From assembly GCF_000150275.1 (NCBI RefSeq), contig NW_002060950.1, positions 1,042,106 through 1,106,105 on the forward strand: DNA of 64,000 nucleotides. The letters are read 5' to 3'. Origin of the DNA: Trichoplax adhaerens (Eukaryota; Placozoa; Uniplacotomia; Trichoplacea; Trichoplacidae). The position numbers were made by a program, and so were the translations under genes. Below the pieces are notes generated by a model. The model was not told the origin of the DNA. It did no database searches and saw nothing but the letters and a program-made list of their open reading frames with translations. Shown here piece by piece: positions 11,053 to 22,000 of the stretch (its first letter is position 1; every line of letters begins with the position of its first letter).

Positions 11053-13214
11053 TACCACGACTAGGGTATTTAAAAATTAATTATTAAATGTACTCTTTTT
11101 ACAAAACTGAATGTCTACAGTGCTAATTAAATACCTCAAGTATACTATTTGAAGATTTAAACAAATAAGATTAAATGTCAGTTTTTGCCCTCTAGGATTC
11201 AACACGATATAACGTTATACACGTATATATAGTAGACTATCGATTTTTTTAGTTATTATTCAAAATTTTGATATGCTATGTTAATTCAAGACGTTTATTA
11301 TTTTTATGCTCTCATTATTCCTAATTTTCCTTGAGAATTTATGTAGAATAGTTAATCTAGAATTCTGGTGTGATATTATAGTATTTTTTATTCTTTAATT
11401 GAATATCCACATATTTTTTAATACTTTATCTTTCTATCAGGCTGAGAATAGTGTTTATAGGAAAAGATTATATAGCGTAAAATAGTTATTCTTTAAGAGA
11501 GCGTACAAAGTACGATCAATTTATTGTAGATTTTAGTTTAGGATCTGTTCTGTTTTACCGTAACTGTTTTTATCGGTTTCCGTAATAGTTCCAGACTATT
11601 TCAACGAAATCTCAATATCCAAATAGAATATTTTTGTATTACATAAATAAAGTGTTTACAGCATAGCTGGATTACAATTATTTTATACATTGCATTCTTC
11701 TAATTTGCATACTGTATCAATTTTGGGGGGTTATTGGTTTTTGTGTGTACTAGCATTCACGAGGGAAGTCTATGAGATTGGAGCTATCATTGATGTTTTA
11801 ATCATCAGTGCATTGTCTTTGAGTACATTTGCGAATCCATGTAGCCTATTGGTTTCTGATAATTAATTAGCAATGGTAATCTATCTTCCTGTGTAGACCG
11901 ATTATAGTTGAATACTGCACAATCATTATTACAGTATACTGTATAATCATCTTTACTTTTGATAATGTAAAGCGTAAAGAGACATTGCTACTATAGAGGG
12001 ATTTTTGATGCTCATTGCAATGCATAAAAACACTTCTATAATGTCTATCTAGATTCATAAAGTATATCAGTAATAAAAAAAAGCCTATAATGGTGGACAG
12101 GTAGGCTTGTATGGTATTCTTGTAGACTCTTATACGTATCGTTGATATTTTTTCAATTGTCTAACATACTTTACCTGGAGAACCTATGAATAGTTAAGGT
12201 TCCTGGCCATGGCGTGTAGCCTTACTCTCTTAATAGTTACTGTAGTCCTATTAGCTCTAAAGACTGCATCTTGCTAATCCTTGGAGCTAGAGCAGATACT
12301 ACTAAAAAAATTATAGCATTTATAGGGACGATGTGCCATATCTTATTTTTTTATGTTACTACCAATAATATTTGAATTGAACATGATCTACGGCAAAGCT
12401 TCAATATGGCTAAAGTTCCGGGCTATTGCAGACTATTTCCAGTATTTTTGCTAGCTGTAAATGATGCATGTTGGTAGTTGTTAGCATTAAAGTAGGGGCT
12501 ACTAAAATACAGCAGCATTTGTAAAAAAAAAATAGGCCAGCTAACCATTTTTAACGATCCCTGGCTAGCAAAAGCATCAATGCAATAACAAATAGATTTG
12601 TTATACTGCTGATAGTACAGATACTTAAATATGATCAACGGCATACACAGTGCTAGCAGTGGCGATAGACCTAGTCCATGCCCTCTACTTGTTACTCATA
12701 GTCCAGTATACAATATTACGACATCCTTTTCGACTACGACCATCCATTTGCAAAGCTGGAGCTGCTAAAGCCTTCTTCTTTTCCCATTAGCATTGCTGTC
12801 TGAGAGCTGGCACTTACGATTAAGCCTCTATATCGAATAAGGTAAAGTAGACAAGACCTTAGAACCTTGCTAATCATTTTACTTAGTCATCTACCTAAAT
12901 AAATCGCTGTTGATATTGTTGCATTTTCATCACTATGACGCAAGCAACTGATTTCTAGATGTGCATATATCGTAGTTTAAGCTTGCACCTTGTCTACTGT
13001 TCAATATTGAACAACATCGATGAGGCAAAGCTATCATTTTAAATTAGCCATCTACTGCATAGGAACAAAATATTTATTGGCTGACTTTACCTACATATCC
13101 TATGGCTCATTGGTGTAGAATACAGAGTGTGTTGTTTACGATTGTATCTTGTCGATCATTAAGTTGGATAACTTCAAGATCCAATGATGTTGTCATCATT
13201 GGACTTGGCTATTT
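11053..13214. other. AT-rich spacer, no gene seen
   Basis: Open frames of 60-73 codons here have no recognisable domain and look like chance in AT-rich DNA. No tRNA-like cloverleaf or splice-flanked coding stretch was found by eye. Confidence 0.6.
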
Positions 13215-13820
13215 ATGTAAACAAATTGTTGATTGCGTTACTTTTCATCAGATTTGGATATTGGGTAGGCTTAGATCTTCATTTTAATCAAATTGTTGAT
13301 TGGGGGGTTACTTTTCATCAGAATTAGATACTGGCTAGGCTTAGATCTTGATTTAAATCAAGTTGTTGATTGGGTTACTTTCCATCAGAATTAGATCTTC
13401 ATCTAAATCAAGTTGTTGATTGGGTTACTTGCTATCAGAATTAGATATTGGGAAGGCTTCGATCTTCACCTAAATCAAGTTGTTGATTGGGTTACTTGCT
13501 ATCAGAATTAGATATTGGGTAGGCTTCGATCTTCATCTAAATCATGTTGTTGATTGCTTTACTTTCCGTCAGAATTAAATATTGGGCAGGCTTACATCTT
13601 CATTTCAATCAAGTTGTTGATTGGGTTACTTGCTATCAGAATTAGATATTGGGTAGGCTTAGATCTTCATTTCAATCAAGTTGTTGATTGGGTTACTTTC
13701 TACCAGAATTAGATATTGGGAAGCCTTCGATTTTTATTTCAATCAAGCTGTTGATTGGGTTACTTTCTACCAGAATTGGATATTGGATAGGCTTAGGTCT
13801 TTATTTCAATCTACTCTACA
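13215..13820. repeat. 67-bp minisatellite, nine units
   Basis: The anchor ttgttgattg (ctgttgattg in the last unit) occurs at 13226, 13293, 13363, 13413, 13480, 13547, 13614, 13681 and 13748. Spacing is 67 bp except for 70 bp once and 50 bp once (one unit carries a 17-bp deletion). Units also share cagaattagatattggg and the stretch aggcttagatcttcat. The regular spacing and low divergence point to recent unequal exchange or slippage. It lies upstream of the second NB-ARC/TPR gene. Confidence 0.95.
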
Positions 13821-13844
13821 CTCTGTACTTTACACTTAGGTCTT

Positions 13845-14100
13845 TTTCATCATTATGTTGGATCAGTTCAGCAGCACAAGCTCGGACCGTTTCGTTTGAT
13901 TTGACCTTCTAAGTAAACAAGTTGTTGTTTTATTCCATCAGGATAGTTTTTACTCTCAGATCATCCTTGAAGTTGGATTGGTACTCTTTATTTTACACTT
14001 GTGCCTTCTTTATCATCATGTTGGATGAGTTCATCCACATAAGATCGGATCATGTCGTTTGATTTTGCTTCTATGTAAACAAGTTGTTGTTACTTTATAA
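13845..14100. repeat. Two-copy diverged duplication after the minisatellite
   Basis: A block running from catnatgttggat through cgtttgattt to gtaaacaagttgttgtt occurs at about 13850-13940 and again at about 14021-14095. The shared aagttgttg ending resembles the 67-bp unit, so both may share an origin. Confidence 0.7.
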
Positions 14101-14249
14101 ACACTTGCATACGGTACATCAAATTGTTAATTTTGATCATCATTCATCTGCGTAGAATAACTGATAGTCTGCATTTTCCACTGGCGAACATGCAAAACTA
14201 GGGAAGACGACTTTCTTCAGCGTTTAACTTTGTGATCGATGCTAATATA

Positions 14250-14615
14250 CGGGTATAGATCATCAATAAATTGTCGTTACTTTTCATCAGCATTCGAGCT
14301 CTTACGCCGACTTTCTTCACGTAAATATAATGTACAGTAGATAATTATAATTAATCAATTGATTATCGTTACTTTTCATCGTCTTTCGAGCTACTACGCC
14401 AATTTTCTTCATGTGTGTATAATGTACGATCGATAATTAATCAATTAATTGTCGTTACTTTTCATCAGCATTTCGAGCTATTACGCCAACTTTCTTCATG
14501 TGAGTATACTGTAACGTATAGTAAATAATTAATTAATCAATCAATTGCCGTTACTTTTTATCAGCATTCGAGCTCTTACGTAAATTTATTCATGTAAATA
14601 TAATGAACAGTAGGA
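14250..14615. repeat. Four-copy tandem array, about 90-bp units
   Basis: The anchor cgttacttttcatc occurs at 14275, 14367, 14453 and (with one change) 14549, each followed by ttcgagct, an acgcc or acgta stretch and a tttcttcatg-type end. Spacing is 92, 86 and 96 bp. Units carry an AT-rich aattaatcaatt linker. Confidence 0.9.
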
Positions 14616-15407
14616 TCTTTCTAACTTTCTCGCCAAATAGATACTGTATGAAAACAGATTGAAATAAAGGCACAGATACTCTATTCTTTATTTCCCTGAA
14701 AATTGTAAACTCTTTACTGTCCCTTACTTTGTATCAGATCCACCTAAACAGTATAAGAACCTCAATTTTATGTCGTGAAGTTCAATCCAAGAAACAGCAT
14801 AAGTCTGAACAAGTTATCCATCTGTACTTCTGGCCATTTTATGTATCCATTTATCAAAAATGATTGATTCCCGTAACACTTCTATTAATGGAGGTGCTCT
14901 GAACTTTACTACTGCAATTACTTTTTCCTTTTAATAAACTGTATGAACTTTTTTATACCTGTGCTGTACCTCCAATTATTTTTCTTCATTGAATAAACTA
15001 TCCAAGCATATTTCACGCTAGTACCTCTAATTGTATATTGTTAAAGTAGACTAGATAGATTGGATAATGTTTTCAATGCCCTATGCAGTTTATCCACAAA
15101 TTCGATTAATCTAATGGTATTTTCATTCGTATTTCACAGTTACTACGATTATTTACATTTGTACCTTGTACGCATATATCATTTAATTACGGAAGCAGTA
15201 CCAGATCAAGCAATATTATCCATCATCTTTTTACTTAGCCAAAGAGTTGTCTATCGACTATAGACTTGATTAAAAGTATTTGATTCATTTCGTTACCTTT
15301 CTATCCATATGTAATTGCTAATTGGCATATATTTTTCCATTTAAATAGAACTTGTGGTGGTCATTTGTTATTCTTGAATACTCTAAACGACTCGACTCGT
15401 CATCAAT

Positions 15408-18161
15408 ATGAGCCAAATGCATCAGGAACGGCAGAAGGATCTGCCATGGATTATTTCTTTGCCTCCTAAGGTATCATTTTTCACCGGCCGACGTGATTTA
15501 ATACAACGTATTGACGAACAATTGCATTCTCCCGATGTTATAAATCAAGGGATGGCAGCCCTTGTTGGTATTGGAGGTGTTGGCAAATCTTGCTTAGCTT
15601 TACATTATGCCCATAGCAATATTCAGCAGTATAATATTGTCGCATGGCTTAATGCTGAAAATGAAATCTCATTACAAAATGACATGGTCAAGTTAGGCCA
15701 ACGAATTGTTGATTCTATGTCTGATGGTTCACATCGTATTCCACCAACACTGCATACATTGCAAACGTTAATGGAACAATATCAAAAGACACCAGCAATT
15801 CGCCATGATTTAACATCAGATTCCCTTAAACGCCAATCTAGAGATACACAATTATTAGAGCGTATTATTGAAGTTAGCAAAGATGCTTTAGATCAACAAT
15901 TAATAGGTCCATGGCTGTTAATTTATGATAATGTTCATCGTGTTAAAATGGTTAACAAGTATATTCCAACGATGCGCACTGGCCATATCATCTTAACATC
16001 TCGTCATCGTAGCTGGGATGATATGATTGAAATAGATATATTCAATCGGAAAACATCGATTGAATTTTTACATCGAGTGGTAGAACCACATGGTCATTCC
16101 CATCAACCGATAGAGAATGATGACGCTTGGGATAATATTGCCGATATCTTGGGTGATTTACCATTAGCACTTGCACAAGCTGCTCAATATATTAGAAGGA
16201 AAAAAATTAGCATTACAACTTATGTGGATCAATTTAAAAGTTTATATCAAAATTTATGGCAACAGGAAGCGCCATCGTCATCCTATAAGCAATACTTGAG
16301 TGAAAATGATGATCAATGTGTTGTTGTAGAGCACACTGTGGAGACAACATGGCAAATTGCCATCTCACAAGTTAGTTGTATCAATCCTACTGCTTGTGAT
16401 TTAAGCACGATTGCTGCTTACTTATCACCTAATAATATTAGCCGTGAATTATTAGTTCAATTAGGTGTTCGAATACTCCATGTAACTGAGAACGACGTTG
16501 AAATTGCTCTCGATTTATTACATGATTACTGCTTGATGAGTTGGAATGGGAACTGTTATAATATCCATCGTTTGTTACAATTAGTTATACGCCATAAGTA
16601 TCAAGATTCAGGTGTTGATCAAGTGGTGGTCGAGAAATTATTCCAGTATTATAGCGAAAGGCTTTACTATGATCGTCGTAATATTCAACAAACTCTTGCT
16701 AATATTGCTTTAATTGAACATTTTGAAATGGCTCGAAACTACCTCAATGTATATACACTCCATGATGGAAAAGAAGACAATTATCGCCATCGACAATTAG
16801 TTAATTCTGTCATTTTAAATGTAAGTCACATTTATTATAATTTAGCTAATATGGTTAGAGCTAAAGACTACGTCGATGAAGTCTTAACCTCGATACCATC
16901 ATCAACGACAGAAAAATTTATCAATGAAGGTATCCATGAAAACCAGCGGCATCAATTTAGTCGAGCCATTAAATTAAAAGGCAAAATCATTATGGAAATG
17001 AATGATTATGATAGCGCTCTTAATAATTTTCATCAAGCACTGGAATTAGAACGACAACATCAAAACACTTTACAAGAAGATATTGGTAAGACATTACAGC
17101 TTATCGGTCAAGCCAATTGTCGAATTGGGAAATTTGATATTAGTCGTCAATACTTACAGCAAGCAATTGAATTGCAAAGGCAACATCTAGGTGAAAATCA
17201 TCTAGATGTAGCTAAAACATATTTATGGCTTGGACGTGTAGCTAGTAAAACTGGTAATCTTACTGAAGCTTTGACGCATGCTAACAAGGCATTAAAAATT
17301 AAAAAACAACTACTTGGTGAAAGTAACCTCGATGTAGCTATGATCTACGAGACGATAAGTAATATTTGTCGTGAAAATTATAAATATGATGATGCTTTAC
17401 GCTACTTTCAGAACGCTATTGAATTTTATAAATTGCACTTGGGTGAGAATGCCCTTAAAGTAGCTGATGGATTGCATTCACTGGGCCGTATTTATCGCCA
17501 AGTTAAAGATCTTGATCAAGCCATGTCATGTGATGTTAATGCTTTAAACATTAAACAAAAACAATTAGGTCACGAGCATGTTAGCTTAGCTTATACCTAT
17601 GATGAACTTGGCTTAGTCTATATGGCGAAAAATGATTACGATAACGCTAAAGATAACCTAATGAAATCATTGCAAATCAAAATAAAACAACTTGGTGAAC
17701 AACATATGAATGTAGCTTATACACTAGATAAAATTGGTTTATTATATAAAGCCAATGAAAATTATTCCCAAGCCATGGAATCTTTTAATCAATCGTTGGA
17801 AATTAAAAAGAAACAACTTGGTGAAAATCATGCTAGTGCTGCATATACATATCATCAAATTGGAATCATCTATAAAGAAAAGGACGATTATATCAATTCG
17901 TTAAAGTATCTGCAGTGTGCATTAAAAATTAAAAGAGACAGCTTCGGTGACGATCATGTCCAAACATCTTATACTCTACATGAAATTGGGTTGTTGTATA
18001 AAAAATTTGGTGATTCTGATGAAGCAATACGATACTTGCAAAGAGCTCATGATACTAAAGTAAAACAGCTTGGTCAGGATCATATCCGAGCTCTGGATTC
18101 AATGGCTGAAATAAACGCTATCCGTGATCAAATAAAAAAAGTTAAAATCACAATAGTTTAA
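15408..18161 (+). CDS. NB-ARC/TPR STAND protein with intact nucleotide site
   Basis: A 917-residue single-exon frame. The ATG is well supported because an in-frame TAA lies 8 codons upstream. Residues 1-45 contain FFTGRRDLI, the usual entry to such modules. Walker A is GIGGVGKS (54-61), Walker B is WLLIYDNV (169-176), the sensor segment is ILTSRHRSW (195-203), the GLPLA-like segment is LGDLPLALA (248-256), and an IHRLLQLV winged-helix motif sits near 386. About nine 42-residue TPRs of the kinesin-light-chain/nephrocystin type fill 519-905, many joined by LGEnH. Proteins of this build act as ligand-gated switches: the TPRs sense, and ATP binding drives oligomerisation. No signalling domain (CARD, death, TIR) is fused, so the output partner must be separate. 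The neighbour at 6384 shares the build but has a degraded site and a membrane anchor. Cytosolic location is inferred from the lack of hydrophobic segments. Confidence 0.92.
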   Translation: MSQMHQERQKDLPWIISLPPKVSFFTGRRDLIQRIDEQLHSPDVINQGMAALVGIGGVGKSCLALHYAHSNIQQYNIVAWLNAENEISLQNDMVKLGQRIVDSMSDGSHRIPPTLHTLQTLMEQYQKTPAIRHDLTSDSLKRQSRDTQLLERIIEVSKDALDQQLIGPWLLIYDNVHRVKMVNKYIPTMRTGHIILTSRHRSWDDMIEIDIFNRKTSIEFLHRVVEPHGHSHQPIENDDAWDNIADILGDLPLALAQAAQYIRRKKISITTYVDQFKSLYQNLWQQEAPSSSYKQYLSENDDQCVVVEHTVETTWQIAISQVSCINPTACDLSTIAAYLSPNNISRELLVQLGVRILHVTENDVEIALDLLHDYCLMSWNGNCYNIHRLLQLVIRHKYQDSGVDQVVVEKLFQYYSERLYYDRRNIQQTLANIALIEHFEMARNYLNVYTLHDGKEDNYRHRQLVNSVILNVSHIYYNLANMVRAKDYVDEVLTSIPSSTTEKFINEGIHENQRHQFSRAIKLKGKIIMEMNDYDSALNNFHQALELERQHQNTLQEDIGKTLQLIGQANCRIGKFDISRQYLQQAIELQRQHLGENHLDVAKTYLWLGRVASKTGNLTEALTHANKALKIKKQLLGESNLDVAMIYETISNICRENYKYDDALRYFQNAIEFYKLHLGENALKVADGLHSLGRIYRQVKDLDQAMSCDVNALNIKQKQLGHEHVSLAYTYDELGLVYMAKNDYDNAKDNLMKSLQIKIKQLGEQHMNVAYTLDKIGLLYKANENYSQAMESFNQSLEIKKKQLGENHASAAYTYHQIGIIYKEKDDYINSLKYLQCALKIKRDSFGDDHVQTSYTLHEIGLLYKKFGDSDEAIRYLQRAHDTKVKQLGQDHIRALDSMAEINAIRDQIKKVKITIV

Positions 18162-18956
18162 GTATCAAGCAGCCCTATCGTAAATTTTGATTTTATAGTA
18201 TCTCGCTATGGCCACCTTGTAGTACTAATAGTTATATGGATTCTTTATGAGCCTTTTTACGTCCTATGGTATAAGATAGCTGTAAATCTTTTTACTGCTT
18301 CGCGACCCTACATATAATGCTAGTGGTTATGTGGATATTTTTGGAGTCTACATCATATGGTGTCATAAAGCTGTAAACGTTTATCTTCTTCTACTAATAG
18401 TAGGATGTGATCTAGATTTTAATACCTAATCATTTATTTTCAATTAGATAGTGTTCAACAAAACCTAAAGCATCAAATTATGTAAGACACTTATTATGAT
18501 TCTTATATCAAGAGTATTCTACTACTTGAAAGTCAAAATTAGGTAGCGTAATATAACTATTTTGTAATATTTTACTGATAATTATAATTGACGGTGAGTT
18601 TAATCAGCTATTCAAAGTTTGGCTTACAAAATCTTATCGAGTACTACTCTGAATTATTTGAGTAGCACTCATGTTGATCCCCTGCTTTCATATTTTTCCT
18701 CTTATGATGCTAGTTTAGTCACGAAATAATGAATCATCGGTTATTACTATTCAATATTAAGGTACTCAATTTTACCTCTGACAGTGAAAAACAAAATTTA
18801 TTGCAAGACATTTGATTTACAGACAGTTAATGCGTATGTAACCTAAATGTTCTGGAATCAATGAGACATTATGTAATGTACGAGTACTTTTTTTGTACTA
18901 TTGACTACAGGGTTATCTATGATTAGTGATGTGTCTACATTTATAAAATTTAATTT
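18162..18956. other. Convergent spacer between the second NB-ARC/TPR gene and APAF1
   Basis: About 0.8 kb of AT-rich DNA holding the 3' ends of two genes that run toward each other. No further gene was seen. Confidence 0.6.
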
Positions 18957-18962
18957 TTTATT
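18957..18962 (-). terminator. Poly(A) signal AATAAA of the APAF1 gene
   Basis: The hexamer (read on the - strand) lies 71 nt after the APAF1 stop codon. Confidence 0.5.
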
Positions 18963-19032
18963 CTAGGTATATCGTTATGTTTGTAGTAATTATCTAATCA
19001 AGCTACCTTTCCCGTTATATTTTATGTTCAAT

Positions 19033-22000
19033 CTAGCTTGAATCAACCTTTTTTATAATGTATAATACTCCTTTCCAATCTATTGTAACCAAAATTCGAA
19101 AATCATGAGTCCATAATAGCCTTTCACAGTCACTATATAAATAAAATTGTTGGACCATCGTATTTTCTTCCAGGCTATACCAGTTTATCTTATCATTAAC
19201 TGTTACAAAATATGGCTGATTACCATTTTCGTCTAGCCAATAACCTGATAGAAAATAACTTGCTAATATCTCTCTATTATCAAGGCTATCAAATTGTTTT
19301 ATTATCACAGCCAAAGAGATATTCCAAACCTAATGAAATTAAGTCAATGAATGACAATCAATATTGCACTATGTACAACGTAAATTGAACATAATCTCTA
19401 GCCATTAAAATACATGTTTATAACTCAATACATGATTCGATTTCTACATATCTATATTTCAAGTGAAAATAGCTATTAGGAAATGTCAAATGGGTTAAAA
19501 TGGCATTTTTGCAGATAGCAGTTGTAGTAAAATATCGCAAACTAGAATAGTCATAATAATAGAATAAGATAACCTACCTTAATAATTCCAGTATCACTTC
19601 CAGTTAGTAATAATTTGGCATCCGATGAGAAGTCACAACTCATGACGCTATAGCCATGTTGTAAACATTGGTACAACCGTAAACTTGGGTTATACCATAT
19701 CTGAAAATTATAGTCAAGTTAAGCACTAGTTAAAATAGGCTCGAAATGATCTAATGAAGCAACAAGGATTGCAAAGTAACGATAATTGATCTATATCTAA
19801 TGTTATACAGTTATTAATTTAATGTAGGATATCTGTCGCTATGAGCGATCTAATAATAACGTAGTGTGCTAATTTATCTATGCAGTACTTCAAACTGAAG
19901 TGGGCAGGGTAGAAAAATGTATATAATATGAATATATGTCTAAAGATGTTATATTGAGCTACATAATCAGTTAATAGCATGTAGATTTATACTGCATTTA
20001 CTAAATTTAAACTTTAGTAATGAATCTGTAACTAATTTAATAAATATTAACTAGTATATAAAGAGATACGAGAGATAAATTTTAAGTTAATTATTCAAAA
20101 TTGGCTTAAAATTTACGTTTGATTGTGTTCCCTGATCTTATCCCATGCATAATCGTAAGTTTTAGTATTCTCAATGTAGGTGATGTTTAAATAGCAATAG
20201 CACACTTTATTGATTTTTTAATAATATCAGGAGGAATCCTTCTATGCAATAGCATTACTAATGCATATGCAGTAATAGCTTCTGCTCATCTAATAATAAA
20301 GACAAGGAGTTCTCGGTGACCAACTGAAGGAAATTGACGAATATAAATGCCGACCTAAGCTGTATATTTAATTTAATAGTACTTTATTCAACCGTATACC
20401 TTAACAAGGCAATCATGGGATGCTGTAGCAATGAATGATTCATCTTTAGCAACACAGCAAGACCAAATAATGCCTTGATGACCTTGAATCTCAAGTATCA
20501 TTTCTCCAGTTCGCGGATGCCAAGTCTTGAAGTAAAAATCCAACAAGGAAGTAAAGTGTTTATAAGAGCAGTATGCAGATATCAGTTTTGTATCAAAGAA
20601 ATACAATCCATAATATGGCATAATATTACTGATAGCAGCTTTTGCATAAAAAGCTAAGTAACATGTTGATTTACCTTAATATAACCATCGTAACTGGCTG
20701 ATAGAATTCTTTCATCGTGATTTATGAAATTACAAAACGAAATTTTATCCATATGGCCATACAGTTGTGCAAGTAACTGACCATTCTTCGTATCTAGAAT
20801 CTAATTTGGAGACAGATATTAGACAAATCGAAGATGTGAATTGAAGCCTGTCATACTGTTGATTCAGTAAAGAATTATAAATAGAACTGTCTCTAAATCC
20901 ATAAAAGAGGTATGAATAAAGTATATCGCCTCAAATTTCTATCACGCCTGCGATTCATCGAAGCTTTGAAATAAGAAATATGTTGATTTAAATGTTGACT
21001 GATATTAAATCTTAATAATATATATAATATCGGTAATACAATAAAACCTAACATTTTTATAAAGTAATCCTAATGCACACTGAAATAATGATCAGCCTAA
21101 TAATCCTAGAATGAACAACACATTAATTTCACTACATCTAGTAGTGAATCATATTTTCGATAAGTGCATATTCAAGAGAGCTAACACTATCAGACTATGA
21201 TTGAATGGAAGTATGCAATACGAATTGATACGATTTGGAACTTTCCTAACTTGCATTCAATTTATATTTCATATATTGTGATCTGAGCAGATAGTCTTTG
21301 TTTTTAACTTAATCCTATCATGGTGCAACCTATGCAAGTAACATAATTTGGATAGAACTAACATAGATTGGGCATTGCGTTATTATTCCGTATAGAGCAA
21401 TCATCATGGTATCCTCTTTGCTGAATAAAAATTGTCGAATTTCATCTTCATAGTGTTGCACTGACCAGATGATGACATTCAGGTTGCTCGTTGGTAGATA
21501 CTGATTATGATCATTGGAAGAAAGATTTAGAACAGTATTCGACGCCAAATCATCGTTAGTGTATACTACTGTAGCGGTTGCAAATAACTTAAGTAATACG
21601 TTATAAAAAGCTAAGTCTATGTTTTAAAGGTAGCTAGATTCTAAATTACGTAGCTTTAATAGCTCTGTATAGATTAGTTAATTTTAAAATAATTTCAAGC
21701 CGTCTTCTGCTGAAGTAATATAACAATAGAAATGTTAATATGCTAATCAAGCTGCTTTACTATAATTTGGCCATTACTGCATCCAATAGCAATCCATCGG
21801 CAATCCCTAGACAATTTACAACACGTTACAGAGCCAGTTTCAATTTTAATTCGTTTTTTTAGAGTAGCTTTTAAACCATAGTAAACCTAAGATATGAAAA
21901 ACACAAAAGGTGATATTTTATGTTGTCGGTTGTCCATATGGATAATTAAGAGCTCTCAAATACGACTATAATTAATTAGTAATGATATTTTGTCGAAAAG

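Noticed and set aside
13215-13820. CRISPR-like array
   Set aside because: The units are contiguous 67-bp tandem repeats without unique spacers, and the genome is eukaryotic.
13688-13912. 74-residue + strand open frame
   Set aside because: It is a translation of the minisatellite units and their flank; repeats of a length not divisible by three do not code the same peptide.
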